NCBI GenBank assembly: GCA_016198755.1
Contig: JACQIB010000002.1
Coordinates: 1 to 64,000 of the forward strand
Direction of reading: 5' to 3'
From: Candidatus Aenigmatarchaeota archaeon
GTDB taxonomy: Archaea; Aenigmatarchaeota; Aenigmatarchaeia; Aenigmatarchaeales; JACQIB01
Length of the DNA: 64,000 nucleotides
Below, piece by piece: positions 46,963 through 56,819 of the stretch. The position numbers and the translations under genes are program-made. Numbering within the stretch: position 1 is the stretch's first letter; the number at the start of each line of letters is the position of its first letter. The notes beneath the pieces were generated by a model. It was not told where the DNA came from. It searched no databases and saw only the letters and a program-made list of their open reading frames with translations.

Positions 46963-48006
46963 TCACAGTAATTTCATAAAGAAGAGTGCAAAACCCAGCA
47001 TACATAATATAATTTGTAGACCAACCAATCTATAGACAATTCCGCGTTCAGTATTCCTACCGTTCATGAAAACATGAGTTAGAGAATATATTTTATCATA
47101 CTTCGATTTCAAAGAGCCATCCTTCTGCAAAATACCAAAGCTCTGCGCTTTAAATCTAGATCTGGCTTTCAATGCAAATTCTATAAACCATGGGAGGAAA
47201 AGGAATGCTACAAATCTTTCCATATTCCCTATTATTGCTGCAGTTGCTATAACAGCTCCTATGGCATATGTAAGGCTGTCTCCAGGCATTATTTTTGCAG
47301 GATATTTATTATATAAAAAAAATGCAAACAAGCCAGCTGCAAATATCAATGCTATAGAAGCTGCCGGAATTTCACCTATTATAAGAGCAAAAATTCCTAT
47401 AGATCCAAGAGTTACTGCTCCAAGACCAGCTTCCAGTCCGTTCAACCCAGCCAACATGTTTGTTGCATTTGAAGCTCCAACTATAGCTATAGGTACTATC
47501 AATAGCGGGTAGAGTATACCCAGATCTACAGGTCCAAGAACCGGCAAATATAGGACTGTATTACCTGCTAATATTGCCATTAATGGTATTGCTGCAGGAA
47601 GAGTGAAAAGTGGTTTTTGCCACTGTTTCAGACCTATACGTTTTATGTTTCCAAAAACATCTTTTTTCATTTTTTTCTTTATCAATCTACCAAGGTCATC
47701 AAACATTCCTATCAAAACAACTATCAGTATAGTAGAAATTGAAATCAATATTTTTACCATTACAATATCCGCCTTCAAATCATAGAGGAAAACACGTGCT
47801 CCAATGAAAGCAAATATTCCTATTAAAAATCCTACAACAACAGCCGGTCCACCCATTTCAGCTATTTTCGGTTTTTCTATTTTCTGAACATCTATTCCAA
47901 CCATACCGCTTAATTTCAGGAATTCTATCAATCTGGGTAAAACAAGATAGGCTACTGCAAAGGCTATGAACATAGCTGTTGCGATTGTAACTGACAACTT
48001 ATACAC
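46963..48006 (-). CDS. MraY/DPAGT1-like UDP-GlcNAc-1-phosphate transferase (GT4 membrane family)
   Basis: 'KIAEMGGPAVVVGFLIG', 'VVLIGMFDDLGRLIKKK', 'ATNMLAGLNGLEAGLGAVTLG', 'AKIMPGDSLTYAIGAV'. Confidence 0.92.
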   Translation of the reverse strand: MYKLSVTIATAMFIAFAVAYLVLPRLIEFLKLSGMVGIDVQKIEKPKIAEMGGPAVVVGFLIGIFAFIGARVFLYDLKADIVMVKILISISTILIVVLIGMFDDLGRLIKKKMKKDVFGNIKRIGLKQWQKPLFTLPAAIPLMAILAGNTVLYLPVLGPVDLGILYPLLIVPIAIVGASNATNMLAGLNGLEAGLGAVTLGSIGIFALIIGEIPAASIALIFAAGLFAFFLYNKYPAKIMPGDSLTYAIGAVIATAAIIGNMERFVAFLFLPWFIEFALKARSRFKAQSFGILQKDGSLKSKYDKIYSLTHVFMNGRNTERGIVYRLVGLQIILCMLGFALFFMKLL

Positions 48007-49600
48007 CTTCTGAATTTATTTTGTATATTATAGTACCATCATTCTCAAAAACTTTTGTGAAGTTCTTTGAGCCCTCCAAATATACAACAAACTTAATTGG
48101 GTAAGCCTGTGAATAGTCCTGTAATTGTATGGAAAATTTCGCTACAAGAATATAATCTATTCCATGTTTTTTCAAAATTGGCAGAACAGTATCATCTTTT
48201 CCTGACAACAATATATCATTCAATTCAGGCATACTCCATATAGCTTTCCTTCCAGAAAGATAAACAGTATGAGCTGTCCAGAGTGATAGTATTGTAGAAT
48301 CTATTGGAGTGTTTTGTCTTATCCAGTCGTTTGACTTTTCAAAATCAGGTGAAAAGGTTTTTACACCCTGCATAACGAAAACTTTTCCTGGCATGTTTAC
48401 ACCAGGTCCCGGAGGCCATATTGCTTGCGGTATTAGGAAGACAACGAAAATAGCTATGATAAAAAGAATTCCTACTTTATAGGCTATATTTTCCTTACCT
48501 TCTAATTTGTACGCTAAAAATGCAGGAAGTATTGAAAGAGGAATAGCAACAGGCAACACATATCTTGCAACGTCCTCTGACCTACCTGTAGAATACTGAT
48601 AAAGTGTTAGAGTAACAAGGAAAAATAACGCTATAATCCACGGTCCTTTATCTTTCCTATAAAATAAGGCAGCTAAGAATCCTGATATAGCAAGGAAAAC
48701 TATAAAGAAATTTCCATATGCAAATTCCATAAAAGCAGGCACTCCAATATTAAGTACATTATTCTCTGATCCTACATTTGCTGTTCTTCCTGCAAATTCC
48801 AAACCAGTAGATGATTGTGTTGTTCCAACATTGCAGCCTGAGTTGTTGAAAAACCTGCCCAAGAACGGATAGTTATCGCATATTGGACTTCCATATAACA
48901 GAGAATTCCTTACCAGCCACGGAGAAGCTATTAAAATCATACAGATAAACAAAATACCGGCTTTTTTCAACCCTTCTTTTTTCAGACCATCTAAAGCAAA
49001 ATATACTATAAAAAACAGAGGCATTATAATACCGCTAATCTTTGTTATTATTGCAAGTCCGCTGAATATACCTGAAAATATAAGGAAAGCTGTTCTGCCT
49101 GTTTTTACATGTTTATAGAAAGCATACAAGGCTATTGTTAGAATCATTATAAACAGCGAGTCACTGTACGCCAAAACACTATGTGTTATTACAGTTGGCA
49201 GCAACAAGAAAATCAGCATCGATAATATTCCTGCTAATCCTGATACAAGATTCCTTACAAGTAGGTATATTGTAAACGCTGTTATAAGCGAGAATATAGG
49301 CAACAGAATTTTTAACAAAGATTCATTCCATCCAAATATATTGAGTCCTGCAAATAAAGTGTGATGTAACGGAGGCCTAAGGTAGCCCATTTTGCTGTAT
49401 TCAGTTTCATAAAATAACGGAGTCCATTTCGGCAATATTTTATTTTCTGATATCCACTTAGACATTTCAGCATGATATCCTTCATCCCCAAACAGTATAT
49501 TTCCACCTACAGAAGCTATAGAATAAACAAACAACCAAAAAACGAAAACTATTATTATAGCAGCAACGTCAGTTCCAAGCAAAACCTTATTTTCTCTCAT
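47999..49600 (-). CDS. ArnT/GT39-like membrane glycosyltransferase
   Basis: 'GNILFGDEGYHAEMSKWISENKILPKW', 'LVSGLAGILSMLIFLLLPTVITHSVLAYSDSLFIMILTIALYAFYK'. Confidence 0.84.
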   Translation of the reverse strand: MRENKVLLGTDVAAIIIVFVFWLFVYSIASVGGNILFGDEGYHAEMSKWISENKILPKWTPLFYETEYSKMGYLRPPLHHTLFAGLNIFGWNESLLKILLPIFSLITAFTIYLLVRNLVSGLAGILSMLIFLLLPTVITHSVLAYSDSLFIMILTIALYAFYKHVKTGRTAFLIFSGIFSGLAIITKISGIIMPLFFIVYFALDGLKKEGLKKAGILFICMILIASPWLVRNSLLYGSPICDNYPFLGRFFNNSGCNVGTTQSSTGLEFAGRTANVGSENNVLNIGVPAFMEFAYGNFFIVFLAISGFLAALFYRKDKGPWIIALFFLVTLTLYQYSTGRSEDVARYVLPVAIPLSILPAFLAYKLEGKENIAYKVGILFIIAIFVVFLIPQAIWPPGPGVNMPGKVFVMQGVKTFSPDFEKSNDWIRQNTPIDSTILSLWTAHTVYLSGRKAIWSMPELNDILLSGKDDTVLPILKKHGIDYILVAKFSIQLQDYSQAYPIKFVVYLEGSKNFTKVFENDGTIIYKINSEGV

Positions 49601-50340
49601 CTACCCACCTTAAATAATCTTCTAATTATTTCCCCCTTATACTTAAAAGCGAAGTTCATATACCCACTTGCCAACCTTACAAAATTTGGTTTTCTGCCAG
49701 TTTCATAGCTGCAAGAAACAGGAACTGTGGCAATCCTGTAGTTATTATCTACACAAAGCCTCAAAATCTCAGGTTCTATCCCAAAATCCACCACATTCAA
49801 TTTTTTTCCAACAGATTTTATAACATCCCTTGAATAGGCTCTATATCCGGAAGATACATCAGCAAAGAACTGCCCTGTGACAAGAAGCACAACTATATTT
49901 ACAATAACATTAAAAAATACCCTTATAGGAGGGAATTTATCCACACCCCTTCTGCTGTACCTAGATCCTATAACAACATCAGAAGCTCCACTTTCAACCA
50001 ATTCTGACAGGGACTCTATCTGCGTCGGATCATGCTGCCCGTCAGCATCCAACGTTATTAAAACATCGCCAGAACCATTCAAAAATTCCTCTAATCCGAC
50101 TTTTGTCGCATACCCCTTCCCTCTGTTTGGCTGGTAACTTATAACTGTAATGTCCTTTCCCTTTAGTTTTTTTAGTTTATCATAGGTTTTATCTCTGCTG
50201 CCATCATCCACGACTATAACTCTTTCTACCTCTTTCTTCGTTTCTTTCACAACTCTTACTATGTTTTTTTCTTCGTTGTATGCGCAAATCAGTGCAACCC
50301 TTCTCATGAAATCACACAGCTTTATATTGAAAGCAACCAT
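49597..50340 (-). CDS. GT2 glycosyltransferase (dolichyl-phosphate sugar synthase-like); likely start at 50307
   Basis: 'VALICAYNEEKNIVRVVKETKKEVERVIVVDDGSRDKTYDKLKKL', 'DVLITLDADGQHDPTQIESL', 'VIGSRYSRRGV'. Confidence 0.93.
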   Translation of the reverse strand: MVAFNIKLCDFMRRVALICAYNEEKNIVRVVKETKKEVERVIVVDDGSRDKTYDKLKKLKGKDITVISYQPNRGKGYATKVGLEEFLNGSGDVLITLDADGQHDPTQIESLSELVESGASDVVIGSRYSRRGVDKFPPIRVFFNVIVNIVVLLVTGQFFADVSSGYRAYSRDVIKSVGKKLNVVDFGIEPEILRLCVDNNYRIATVPVSCSYETGRKPNFVRLASGYMNFAFKYKGEIIRRLFKVGR

Positions 50341-50350
50341 TTATATACAG

Positions 50351-51298
50351 ATGCGGCCGAAAGTCTCCATACTCATAATAGCAAGGAATGAAGAGCATAA
50401 CATCCCTAAACTTTTTAAATCTTTAAAAAGGCTTCGGTATCCGCGGGACAGCTATGAAATAGTTCTTATAGATGATAAATCTACAGATAATACAGGAAAG
50501 GTTGCAAAATCATTTGGTGCAAGAGTTGTAAGGAATGAAAATTGGGCAGGGCGCGGCAGAGCCCGCAATATAGCCCTGAAAAACGCAAAATATGATCATG
50601 TAGCCTGGATAGATGCTGATTGTGAGATTGTAAATGAAAACTGGCTTAATGACATGATTCCATACCTCAAGGGCAAGGTTGTTGGTGTTGCAGGTACACA
50701 TGTATTTCCTTCACATGGAAATTCTGTACAAAAAGCAATATGGTTCCTGCCAGGCATGCACATGGAAACAGATAAGCCAAAAGAATTTTCCCGTGCACCA
50801 ACAACAAGCAGCTTATTCCTGAAAAAACCACTAATTGATGTCGGAATGTTCAATGAAAAACTTGTTACAGGAGAGGATCTTGAAATTTGCATGCGATTAA
50901 GGAAAAACGGATATAAATTTATGTTAATACCATCTGCAAAAATTATAATAGGATACAGGAAAACAGCTTTCAGGTATATGGAGCAACAAATTGAATATGG
51001 CAGCGAAGGTGCAAAGATTCTTGCAAAGTATCATGGACGGGGAAAAATATTGCTTTCTATTCCAGTCTTAATTTTACTTTTTGCAGCGGCCTACCTTTTC
51101 CCACTTCTAATACCCGTGTATTTAGCTTCTTTATTTCTTCTCCACTTCACTCTATTGGGTCCTGAGATTGCTGTTCGTACATGGATTAGGTCATTGAAAG
51201 CCGGAGGTGCAAACGTATGTCTTGCCAATTTCTGCCTAACATTCCTTAGAAACATTTCCATTATTTGCGGTTTTTTGCGCGGTATTCTCAGAACTTAA
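50351..51298 (+). CDS. GT2 glycosyltransferase with C-terminal TM segments
   Basis: 'KVSILIIARNEEHNIPKLFKSLKRLRYP..YEIVLIDDKSTDNTGKVAKSFGARVV', 'VAWIDADCEIVN', 'GEDLEICMRLRKNGYKF'; in-frame ATG at 50351. Confidence 0.92.
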   Translation: MRPKVSILIIARNEEHNIPKLFKSLKRLRYPRDSYEIVLIDDKSTDNTGKVAKSFGARVVRNENWAGRGRARNIALKNAKYDHVAWIDADCEIVNENWLNDMIPYLKGKVVGVAGTHVFPSHGNSVQKAIWFLPGMHMETDKPKEFSRAPTTSSLFLKKPLIDVGMFNEKLVTGEDLEICMRLRKNGYKFMLIPSAKIIIGYRKTAFRYMEQQIEYGSEGAKILAKYHGRGKILLSIPVLILLFAAAYLFPLLIPVYLASLFLLHFTLLGPEIAVRTWIRSLKAGGANVCLANFCLTFLRNISIICGFLRGILRT

Positions 51299-53438
51299 CT
51301 TCGTATATCTTTACTTGAGAATTTCTGAAAACAAGCTTAAACTTTTCTAATCCAAATCCATCCAAAAAGAACATTCTCGTGAACATGCTATCTTCCAATA
51401 TATCCGGAATCATGACTAAATAACCATAATTGTCTTCTGCCCAAATGGCTCTCGGAATAGTCTGATTTACAATATTTATACCAAGCTGCGAAGTTATAGG
51501 ACTGACAACCGGTATAAGATTTTTCAATTCCTCATCTTTTATAGAGAAATCTGTTAGTCCGGTATCATTCCTGTATATTACATGACTAAAGAAAACAGCA
51601 TTATTTCCTTCACGATAAAGAACCAAAGGCACAGAGCCATGAAGCACAATAATCTCTTTATTCGGAGTACCTGATGGTTCTGGTAAATCATATATTCTCA
51701 TTCCCATCTTACCATCTGCCGTATATTTCGCAGAAGTCTGTGGCACATACATATACATTTCGCACTTAGGATCACCAGTCCTACCATCACATCCTGTTCC
51801 AAAGTATTGCAGCCACTGAAACTTTTGTATTAAGTCATCTGATGCTATCCAATATGCTGTGTCAGATGTACCCTTATATTTTTTCAGTATATCTATAGCT
51901 TTGTTTTCATCTGTTTCAAGGAAAACCTTTCCAAGATCAGATATCCTCTGATTAATACCATACAAACAGCTTTCATTTCCACAGTGTGCACCATCAGCAA
52001 TAACCCTTCTTTCACCCAATCCAGTAATCATATGCCCAGGATCCCACCAAGTTCCAACCAATGCATTTTCAGGTGTTTTTTCTTTAAGAAACTTCCAAGC
52101 TGCATCCCAGTTACCACTGTGATCTGGTCCAAGTCCAATAGAAAGTTGCAATCCTATAAACATTGTTGTAGCAGCTAAAAATAAAACAAGACCACTGCAT
52201 AAAACTGCCATTAAAGTCCTTCCGGCATTTTCACTTCCTTTCTGCCTAGACCAAAAATAGTCTATTAAATATCCTGTACCTGCTGCTACAGTAATTAAAA
52301 TGAAAATAGATGAAAATTCTGTAAATCTTGCACCACGTGTTGTAGTGTAAATACCAACTGAAACCAATGTTATAAGGAAAGCAGAATTTACAAATTCTTT
52401 TCTTTTTATTGACATAACAAAAGAACCAGCAATAAAAATCAGCATAAGAATAAAAATAGTTATATCTATAATACCATCTCCAGTCACAACTCTACCAAAT
52501 GCTACCAGCCAGTTTCCGATTTCCATAAGATTGACATTCTGCAATTCTGCTATGGATATGTTTACTATGAGTGCTTCTGGTTTTTGTGCCCAGCCCAAGA
52601 GGCTGACAAAAGCCCCAATTATATCAACTTTGCTAATTATACCAAATATCAAAATAGAAGCAATTATAACAAGAATCGAAACTATGAGCATTGTAGTTTC
52701 TTTAACAGATCCTTGGATAGATTTGCCAAAAACACCGGAAATAAGTGAAATTATAAAGAAAACCGGTATAGCAATCGCTGCTATAAAAATAACGTAGAAG
52801 AATGTGGTCCACATTAGCATGAATCCTACGAATGATGCAGCAGCGAAACAATAGCTAAAAATTGTCTTCCTTTTCATCGCATAAATTACTGAAAATAATG
52901 TCAAAAGAATAAAGAAAACCACAAGTTGATCTGTATCATAGCTGCCTCCAAATGTTCTTATAAGTATTTGCGGTGCTGAACCTATCAAAGCCGCAGATAT
53001 TAATCCTCCATATTTGTTTGAAAGTTCTCTCCCAAGAAAGAAAGCAGGTATTACAATCGCAGCTCCATACAAAGCCGAAAGCAAACTTGCTGTTGATAAG
53101 AGCGTAAATCCAAAGTTTTTCAAAATCCAGTAAATCAGAGCAGAAAGATAGAACATTATCGGAGGTGCGCTGTTTATGGTTATTTCCCTTCCAGGAGTAT
53201 AAGTCAATTCATCCCACTTAGGCAGTTCCCCATAGTCTGCAACATATTTCGTATATCTATATTCAAATACCGGATCAAATGACAGCAATTTATTTGGGTC
53301 TAAGTTTGCAGCTCTTATAGAGTAAGAAAAGCAAATTATGAATAAAAGAGCTAAAATCCACCAATGTTGTTTGGCTAAATCAGCTAATCTATAAGCTACT
53401 TTAAGATAGTTTGAAACGGGTACTTCCGTGCCTTCCAT
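51288..53438 (-). CDS. aglB: oligosaccharyltransferase AglB/STT3
   Basis: 'WWDPGHMITGLGERRVIADGAHCGNE' (WWDxG-type active-site region), 'LSFDPVFEYRYTKYVADYGELPKWDE', 'GGSYDTDQLVVFFILLTL'; 13 or so TM segments by eye. Confidence 0.94.
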   Translation of the reverse strand: MEGTEVPVSNYLKVAYRLADLAKQHWWILALLFIICFSYSIRAANLDPNKLLSFDPVFEYRYTKYVADYGELPKWDELTYTPGREITINSAPPIMFYLSALIYWILKNFGFTLLSTASLLSALYGAAIVIPAFFLGRELSNKYGGLISAALIGSAPQILIRTFGGSYDTDQLVVFFILLTLFSVIYAMKRKTIFSYCFAAASFVGFMLMWTTFFYVIFIAAIAIPVFFIISLISGVFGKSIQGSVKETTMLIVSILVIIASILIFGIISKVDIIGAFVSLLGWAQKPEALIVNISIAELQNVNLMEIGNWLVAFGRVVTGDGIIDITIFILMLIFIAGSFVMSIKRKEFVNSAFLITLVSVGIYTTTRGARFTEFSSIFILITVAAGTGYLIDYFWSRQKGSENAGRTLMAVLCSGLVLFLAATTMFIGLQLSIGLGPDHSGNWDAAWKFLKEKTPENALVGTWWDPGHMITGLGERRVIADGAHCGNESCLYGINQRISDLGKVFLETDENKAIDILKKYKGTSDTAYWIASDDLIQKFQWLQYFGTGCDGRTGDPKCEMYMYVPQTSAKYTADGKMGMRIYDLPEPSGTPNKEIIVLHGSVPLVLYREGNNAVFFSHVIYRNDTGLTDFSIKDEELKNLIPVVSPITSQLGINIVNQTIPRAIWAEDNYGYLVMIPDILEDSMFTRMFFLDGFGLEKFKLVFRNSQVKIYEVKF

Positions 53439-53470
53439 AAAACCAACAATTGTACCTCAGGCTTATAAGC

Positions 53471-53608
53471 CTACCAGTCATCCTCATCTTCGTCCTCATC
53501 CTCTTCCTCAGTGTCCAGATCCTTGGATGAGGAGCTAGTATCTATTTCCTGCTCTTCGTGCCCTTCTGCGTTTTCTTCTAGTAACTTTTTTACTGGACGT
53601 TTTTGCAT
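53471..53608 (-). CDS. small acidic-tailed protein
   Basis: 45 aa from internal Met: 'MQKRPVKKLLEENAEGHEEQEIDTSSSSKDLDTEEEDEDEDEDDW'. Confidence 0.55.
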   Translation of the reverse strand: MQKRPVKKLLEENAEGHEEQEIDTSSSSKDLDTEEEDEDEDEDDW

Positions 53609-53691
53609 AAATTCACCCCCGAATTCATTTCTTAGGCATACAATTAGTAAGTATTTAAACTTTTCCTTCCTCCGCATTTAAGGCACTATAA

Positions 53692-54960
53692 TTATATTTC
53701 TCCAATATCCCCGTTTTTTGGTGCTGCAGAATCAAATCCCATGCCATTTAGCTCTGCTGCAAAATTTTCACACTGATCTCCGTGCATAACAAAAATCTTT
53801 TCAGGTGTTACCTTTTTTATGAATTCTAACAACTCTCCTCTGTCAGCATGCGCTGAAAAATCCAAAAATTCTGTTTTCATTTTCACTTTCTGATCAAATC
53901 CATTCTGCACAAACCTTCCAGTATCCTGCAAAACCTTACCTGCGGTCTCCGGTATCTGAAAACCAACAAAAATCAATGAGCATTCCGGTCTGTTATAGAG
54001 TTTTTTAATGTAGCTGGCAGAAGGCCCCCCATCCACACATCCTCCAGTTGTTATTATGGCGCATGGTTTTTTCAATGCTTCAGCTCTTTCTTCTTCTGTA
54101 TACAAAGGATAAACATCTTCCAGAGCTTTCTTCAGTGCAGCAGGATCTCTTAAGAATTCAGGATATCTCAAAGCTATATCAGTTGCTTCCCTAGCCATAC
54201 CATCCAAATAAACAGGTATACTTCCAGCTATTCTGTCTAAAATCATTGCAACTTCAGCAGCTCTTCCAACAGCAAATGATGGAATTATAGCTATTCCCCC
54301 ATTGCCTATGGTATCTTCCACAGCTTCTATCAGCTTTCTTTCTGTTTCAGCCCTATCTGGATGCAGTCTGTTAGAATATGTTGATTCTGTAAAAAGCACA
54401 TCCACCTTTTCCAAATTTTCTATCCTTGCTCCAGCCAGTAGTTGTGTTGGTTTAAGTTTTAGATCTCCAGTGTATAATATATTCTTTTTAAACAACTTTA
54501 CTAAAAACATGCAAGATCCAGGTATATGTCCTGCATCTATAACATCCACAAGAGCCTTTCCAACTTCAAACTGCTGTCCATAAGTTACTCTATGCTGGTT
54601 CATTTTCATCAGTTCAAGCTGTTTATCCCCAAAAAGCGGGCTTTTCCCATTGGCTTTTGCAACTTTTATGCTATCCTTTAAAATCAATTCCCCCAAATCA
54701 AATGTGGAAACAGTTGAAAATATGCTTGGAGTTCCAGAGAAAAAGAGTGATGGAACAGAACCTATATGGTCCAAGTGTGCATGTGAAACAAACACTGATT
54801 TTGGCTGTACTTTTATAGGTGGTGTCCCCTCTTCCACATTTAGTCCATAATCAAAAACTATTTCCTCTCCATTAGGGTCAATCAAAACTCCATTTCTTCC
54901 AACTTCCCCAAAACCACCCAAAGCCTTGAATTTCATACCTTTCAGTTCTATTTCCTTCAA
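53692..54960 (-). CDS. MBL-fold/beta-CASP ribonuclease (aCPSF2/RNase J-like)
   Basis: 'FVSHAHLDHIGSVPSL' (HxHxDH), 'ILYTGDLKL', 'TESTYSNRLHPDR', 'IIPSFAVGRAAEVAMIL', 'FLDFSAHADRGELLEFI', 'FVMHGD'. Confidence 0.93.
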   Translation of the reverse strand: MKEIELKGMKFKALGGFGEVGRNGVLIDPNGEEIVFDYGLNVEEGTPPIKVQPKSVFVSHAHLDHIGSVPSLFFSGTPSIFSTVSTFDLGELILKDSIKVAKANGKSPLFGDKQLELMKMNQHRVTYGQQFEVGKALVDVIDAGHIPGSCMFLVKLFKKNILYTGDLKLKPTQLLAGARIENLEKVDVLFTESTYSNRLHPDRAETERKLIEAVEDTIGNGGIAIIPSFAVGRAAEVAMILDRIAGSIPVYLDGMAREATDIALRYPEFLRDPAALKKALEDVYPLYTEEERAEALKKPCAIITTGGCVDGGPSASYIKKLYNRPECSLIFVGFQIPETAGKVLQDTGRFVQNGFDQKVKMKTEFLDFSAHADRGELLEFIKKVTPEKIFVMHGDQCENFAAELNGMGFDSAAPKNGDIGEI

Positions 54961-55027
54961 TAAATACTCTATACAGACCTGACTGGAAGGCTTTTTAACT
55001 TAAAAACAGAATCTGTTTCGTGATGAA

Positions 55028-56116
55028 ATGGACATAGAAAGGAGAATAGAGCTTATAACAAGAGCTCCAGTAGAGGAGGTTGTAACAATAGAAGAGCTGC
55101 GCGAGCTTTTACAGACCAAGGAACATCCATCTGCTTATGACGGATTCGAGCCCTCAGGTATAGCTCACTTGGGCTCAGGATTATTGAGGGCAATAAAGAT
55201 AGCCGACCTGCTCGAGGCAGGCGTAAAGTTCAAACTTTTTGTTGCTGATTGGCATGCTTGGTGCAACAATAAATTAGGAGGTTCTCTGGAAAATATACAA
55301 ACAGCCGGAAAATACCTTATAGAAGCCTGGAGAGCTTGTGGTGTAGATACAAAGAAAGTTGAAGTTGTTTGGGCAAGCGATGTTGTAAAAGATCCCGAAT
55401 ACTGGAAGACTGTACTAGCTTTTTCCAAGGCTTCTACAGTGGACAGGATAAAAAGATGCAGCACTATAATAGGAAGACGGGAGGGTGAGATGCAGTACAT
55501 GTCCATGTTTATTTACCCGTTAATGCAGGCTGTGGATCCATTTTTCCTTAAAACAGAGATATGCCAGCTTGGTATGGACCAAAGAAGAGTATACATGTTG
55601 TCAAGAGAACTGGGTCCAAAGCTTGGTTACAATAAACCCATAGTAATAAGCCATCATTTAATGATAGGATTACAGGGACCCTCAAAAATGGGCGGTTTTG
55701 ATACAAACAAAGCTGTTGACGAGGAAATAGCAAGCAAAATGAGCAAATCTATTCCAAATACAGCAATTTTTATCCATGACTCTCCGGAAGAAATAAAGAA
55801 AAAAATATCAGAAGCTTTCTGCCCTGCAAAACAAACAGAAGAAAATCCCATCCTTGAAATATGCAAGTACATTGTTTTCAGGAAACAGAAGTCCCTAAAT
55901 ATAGACAGACCAGCAAAGTTTGGAGGTCCACTTGAATTTAGCGGTTATGAGGAGCTTGAAAAAGCCTTCCGTGAAGGTTTACATCCTGCAGACTTGAAAA
56001 CTGCAGTTTCCGATTCTATAATAAAAATACTTGAACCTGTAAGAAAACACTTTGAAAAGGATAAAACAGCTAAAAAACTGCTGGAACAGGTAAAAGGATT
56101 CTCAGTAACGCGCTAA
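55028..56116 (+). CDS. tyrS: tyrosyl-tRNA synthetase
   Basis: 'AYDGFEPSGIAHLGSGLLRAIKIADLLEAGVKFKLFVADWHAW', 'QLGMDQRRVYMLSRE', 'SKMSKSIPNTAIFIHDSPEEIKKKI'. Confidence 0.96.
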   Translation: MDIERRIELITRAPVEEVVTIEELRELLQTKEHPSAYDGFEPSGIAHLGSGLLRAIKIADLLEAGVKFKLFVADWHAWCNNKLGGSLENIQTAGKYLIEAWRACGVDTKKVEVVWASDVVKDPEYWKTVLAFSKASTVDRIKRCSTIIGRREGEMQYMSMFIYPLMQAVDPFFLKTEICQLGMDQRRVYMLSRELGPKLGYNKPIVISHHLMIGLQGPSKMGGFDTNKAVDEEIASKMSKSIPNTAIFIHDSPEEIKKKISEAFCPAKQTEENPILEICKYIVFRKQKSLNIDRPAKFGGPLEFSGYEELEKAFREGLHPADLKTAVSDSIIKILEPVRKHFEKDKTAKKLLEQVKGFSVTR

Positions 56117-56745
56117 GCCTTTCCAACCTTTAAAATAAACTGGTATGCAAGCAGGCTTGGCCAGATTTTTGTTATAAAATAAATAGCAGGTTTCCATGGT
56201 GTATAATCTTCTTTCAGTACTTTGAAACCAGAGTTCTCCAGTAGTTTCCTTGCGGTTTTCAATGTAAAAAACCTCAGGTGACCAGAATCCATTATTCCAG
56301 TTTCAGTATAGTCCCACTTTCCAAAAAGGTGCTTTAATCTCATAGTCCAATACCCGATATTAGGCAGGCTTACAACAATATATCCCTCAGGCTTCAAAAA
56401 CCCAGAAAGCTTTTTCAAAGTTATATCAGGTTCTTTCATATGCTCAAGCACATCAGCCAGAACAATAACATCAAACGATGCCTTCCCCATAGGCAGCTTT
56501 TCCATATCTTCTATATCCCCTCCAATAACCTCTATCCCAGCTTTCCTAGCAACTTCAGCTGCTTCATTTTCAATTTCAATTCCTACAACAGAGCATCCAT
56601 GTTCTTTCATTTTAGAAGAAAGATAGCCTGTTGCACAGCCAATTTCCAGCACCTTTTTATTGTTTCCGACAAGTTCTAGGACTTTTTCATGTGCTCCATG
56701 CTTTGTGCCGCTATATTTTGTATACTTTAAAACCATTGAAACCAA
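56113..56745 (-). CDS. class I SAM-dependent methyltransferase
   Basis: 'KKVLEIGCATGYLSSKMKEHGCSVVGIEIE', 'FDVIVLADVLEHMKEPDITLKKLSGFLKPEGYIVVSLPNIGY'. Confidence 0.92.
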   Translation of the reverse strand: MVSMVLKYTKYSGTKHGAHEKVLELVGNNKKVLEIGCATGYLSSKMKEHGCSVVGIEIENEAAEVARKAGIEVIGGDIEDMEKLPMGKASFDVIVLADVLEHMKEPDITLKKLSGFLKPEGYIVVSLPNIGYWTMRLKHLFGKWDYTETGIMDSGHLRFFTLKTARKLLENSGFKVLKEDYTPWKPAIYFITKIWPSLLAYQFILKVGKA

Positions 56746-56819
56746 TTAATAAGAGATACGAAAGCCTTTAAATACTATGCCTATATTATATCCATCCGAG
56801 CATTCTAAGCGGTGAAATT

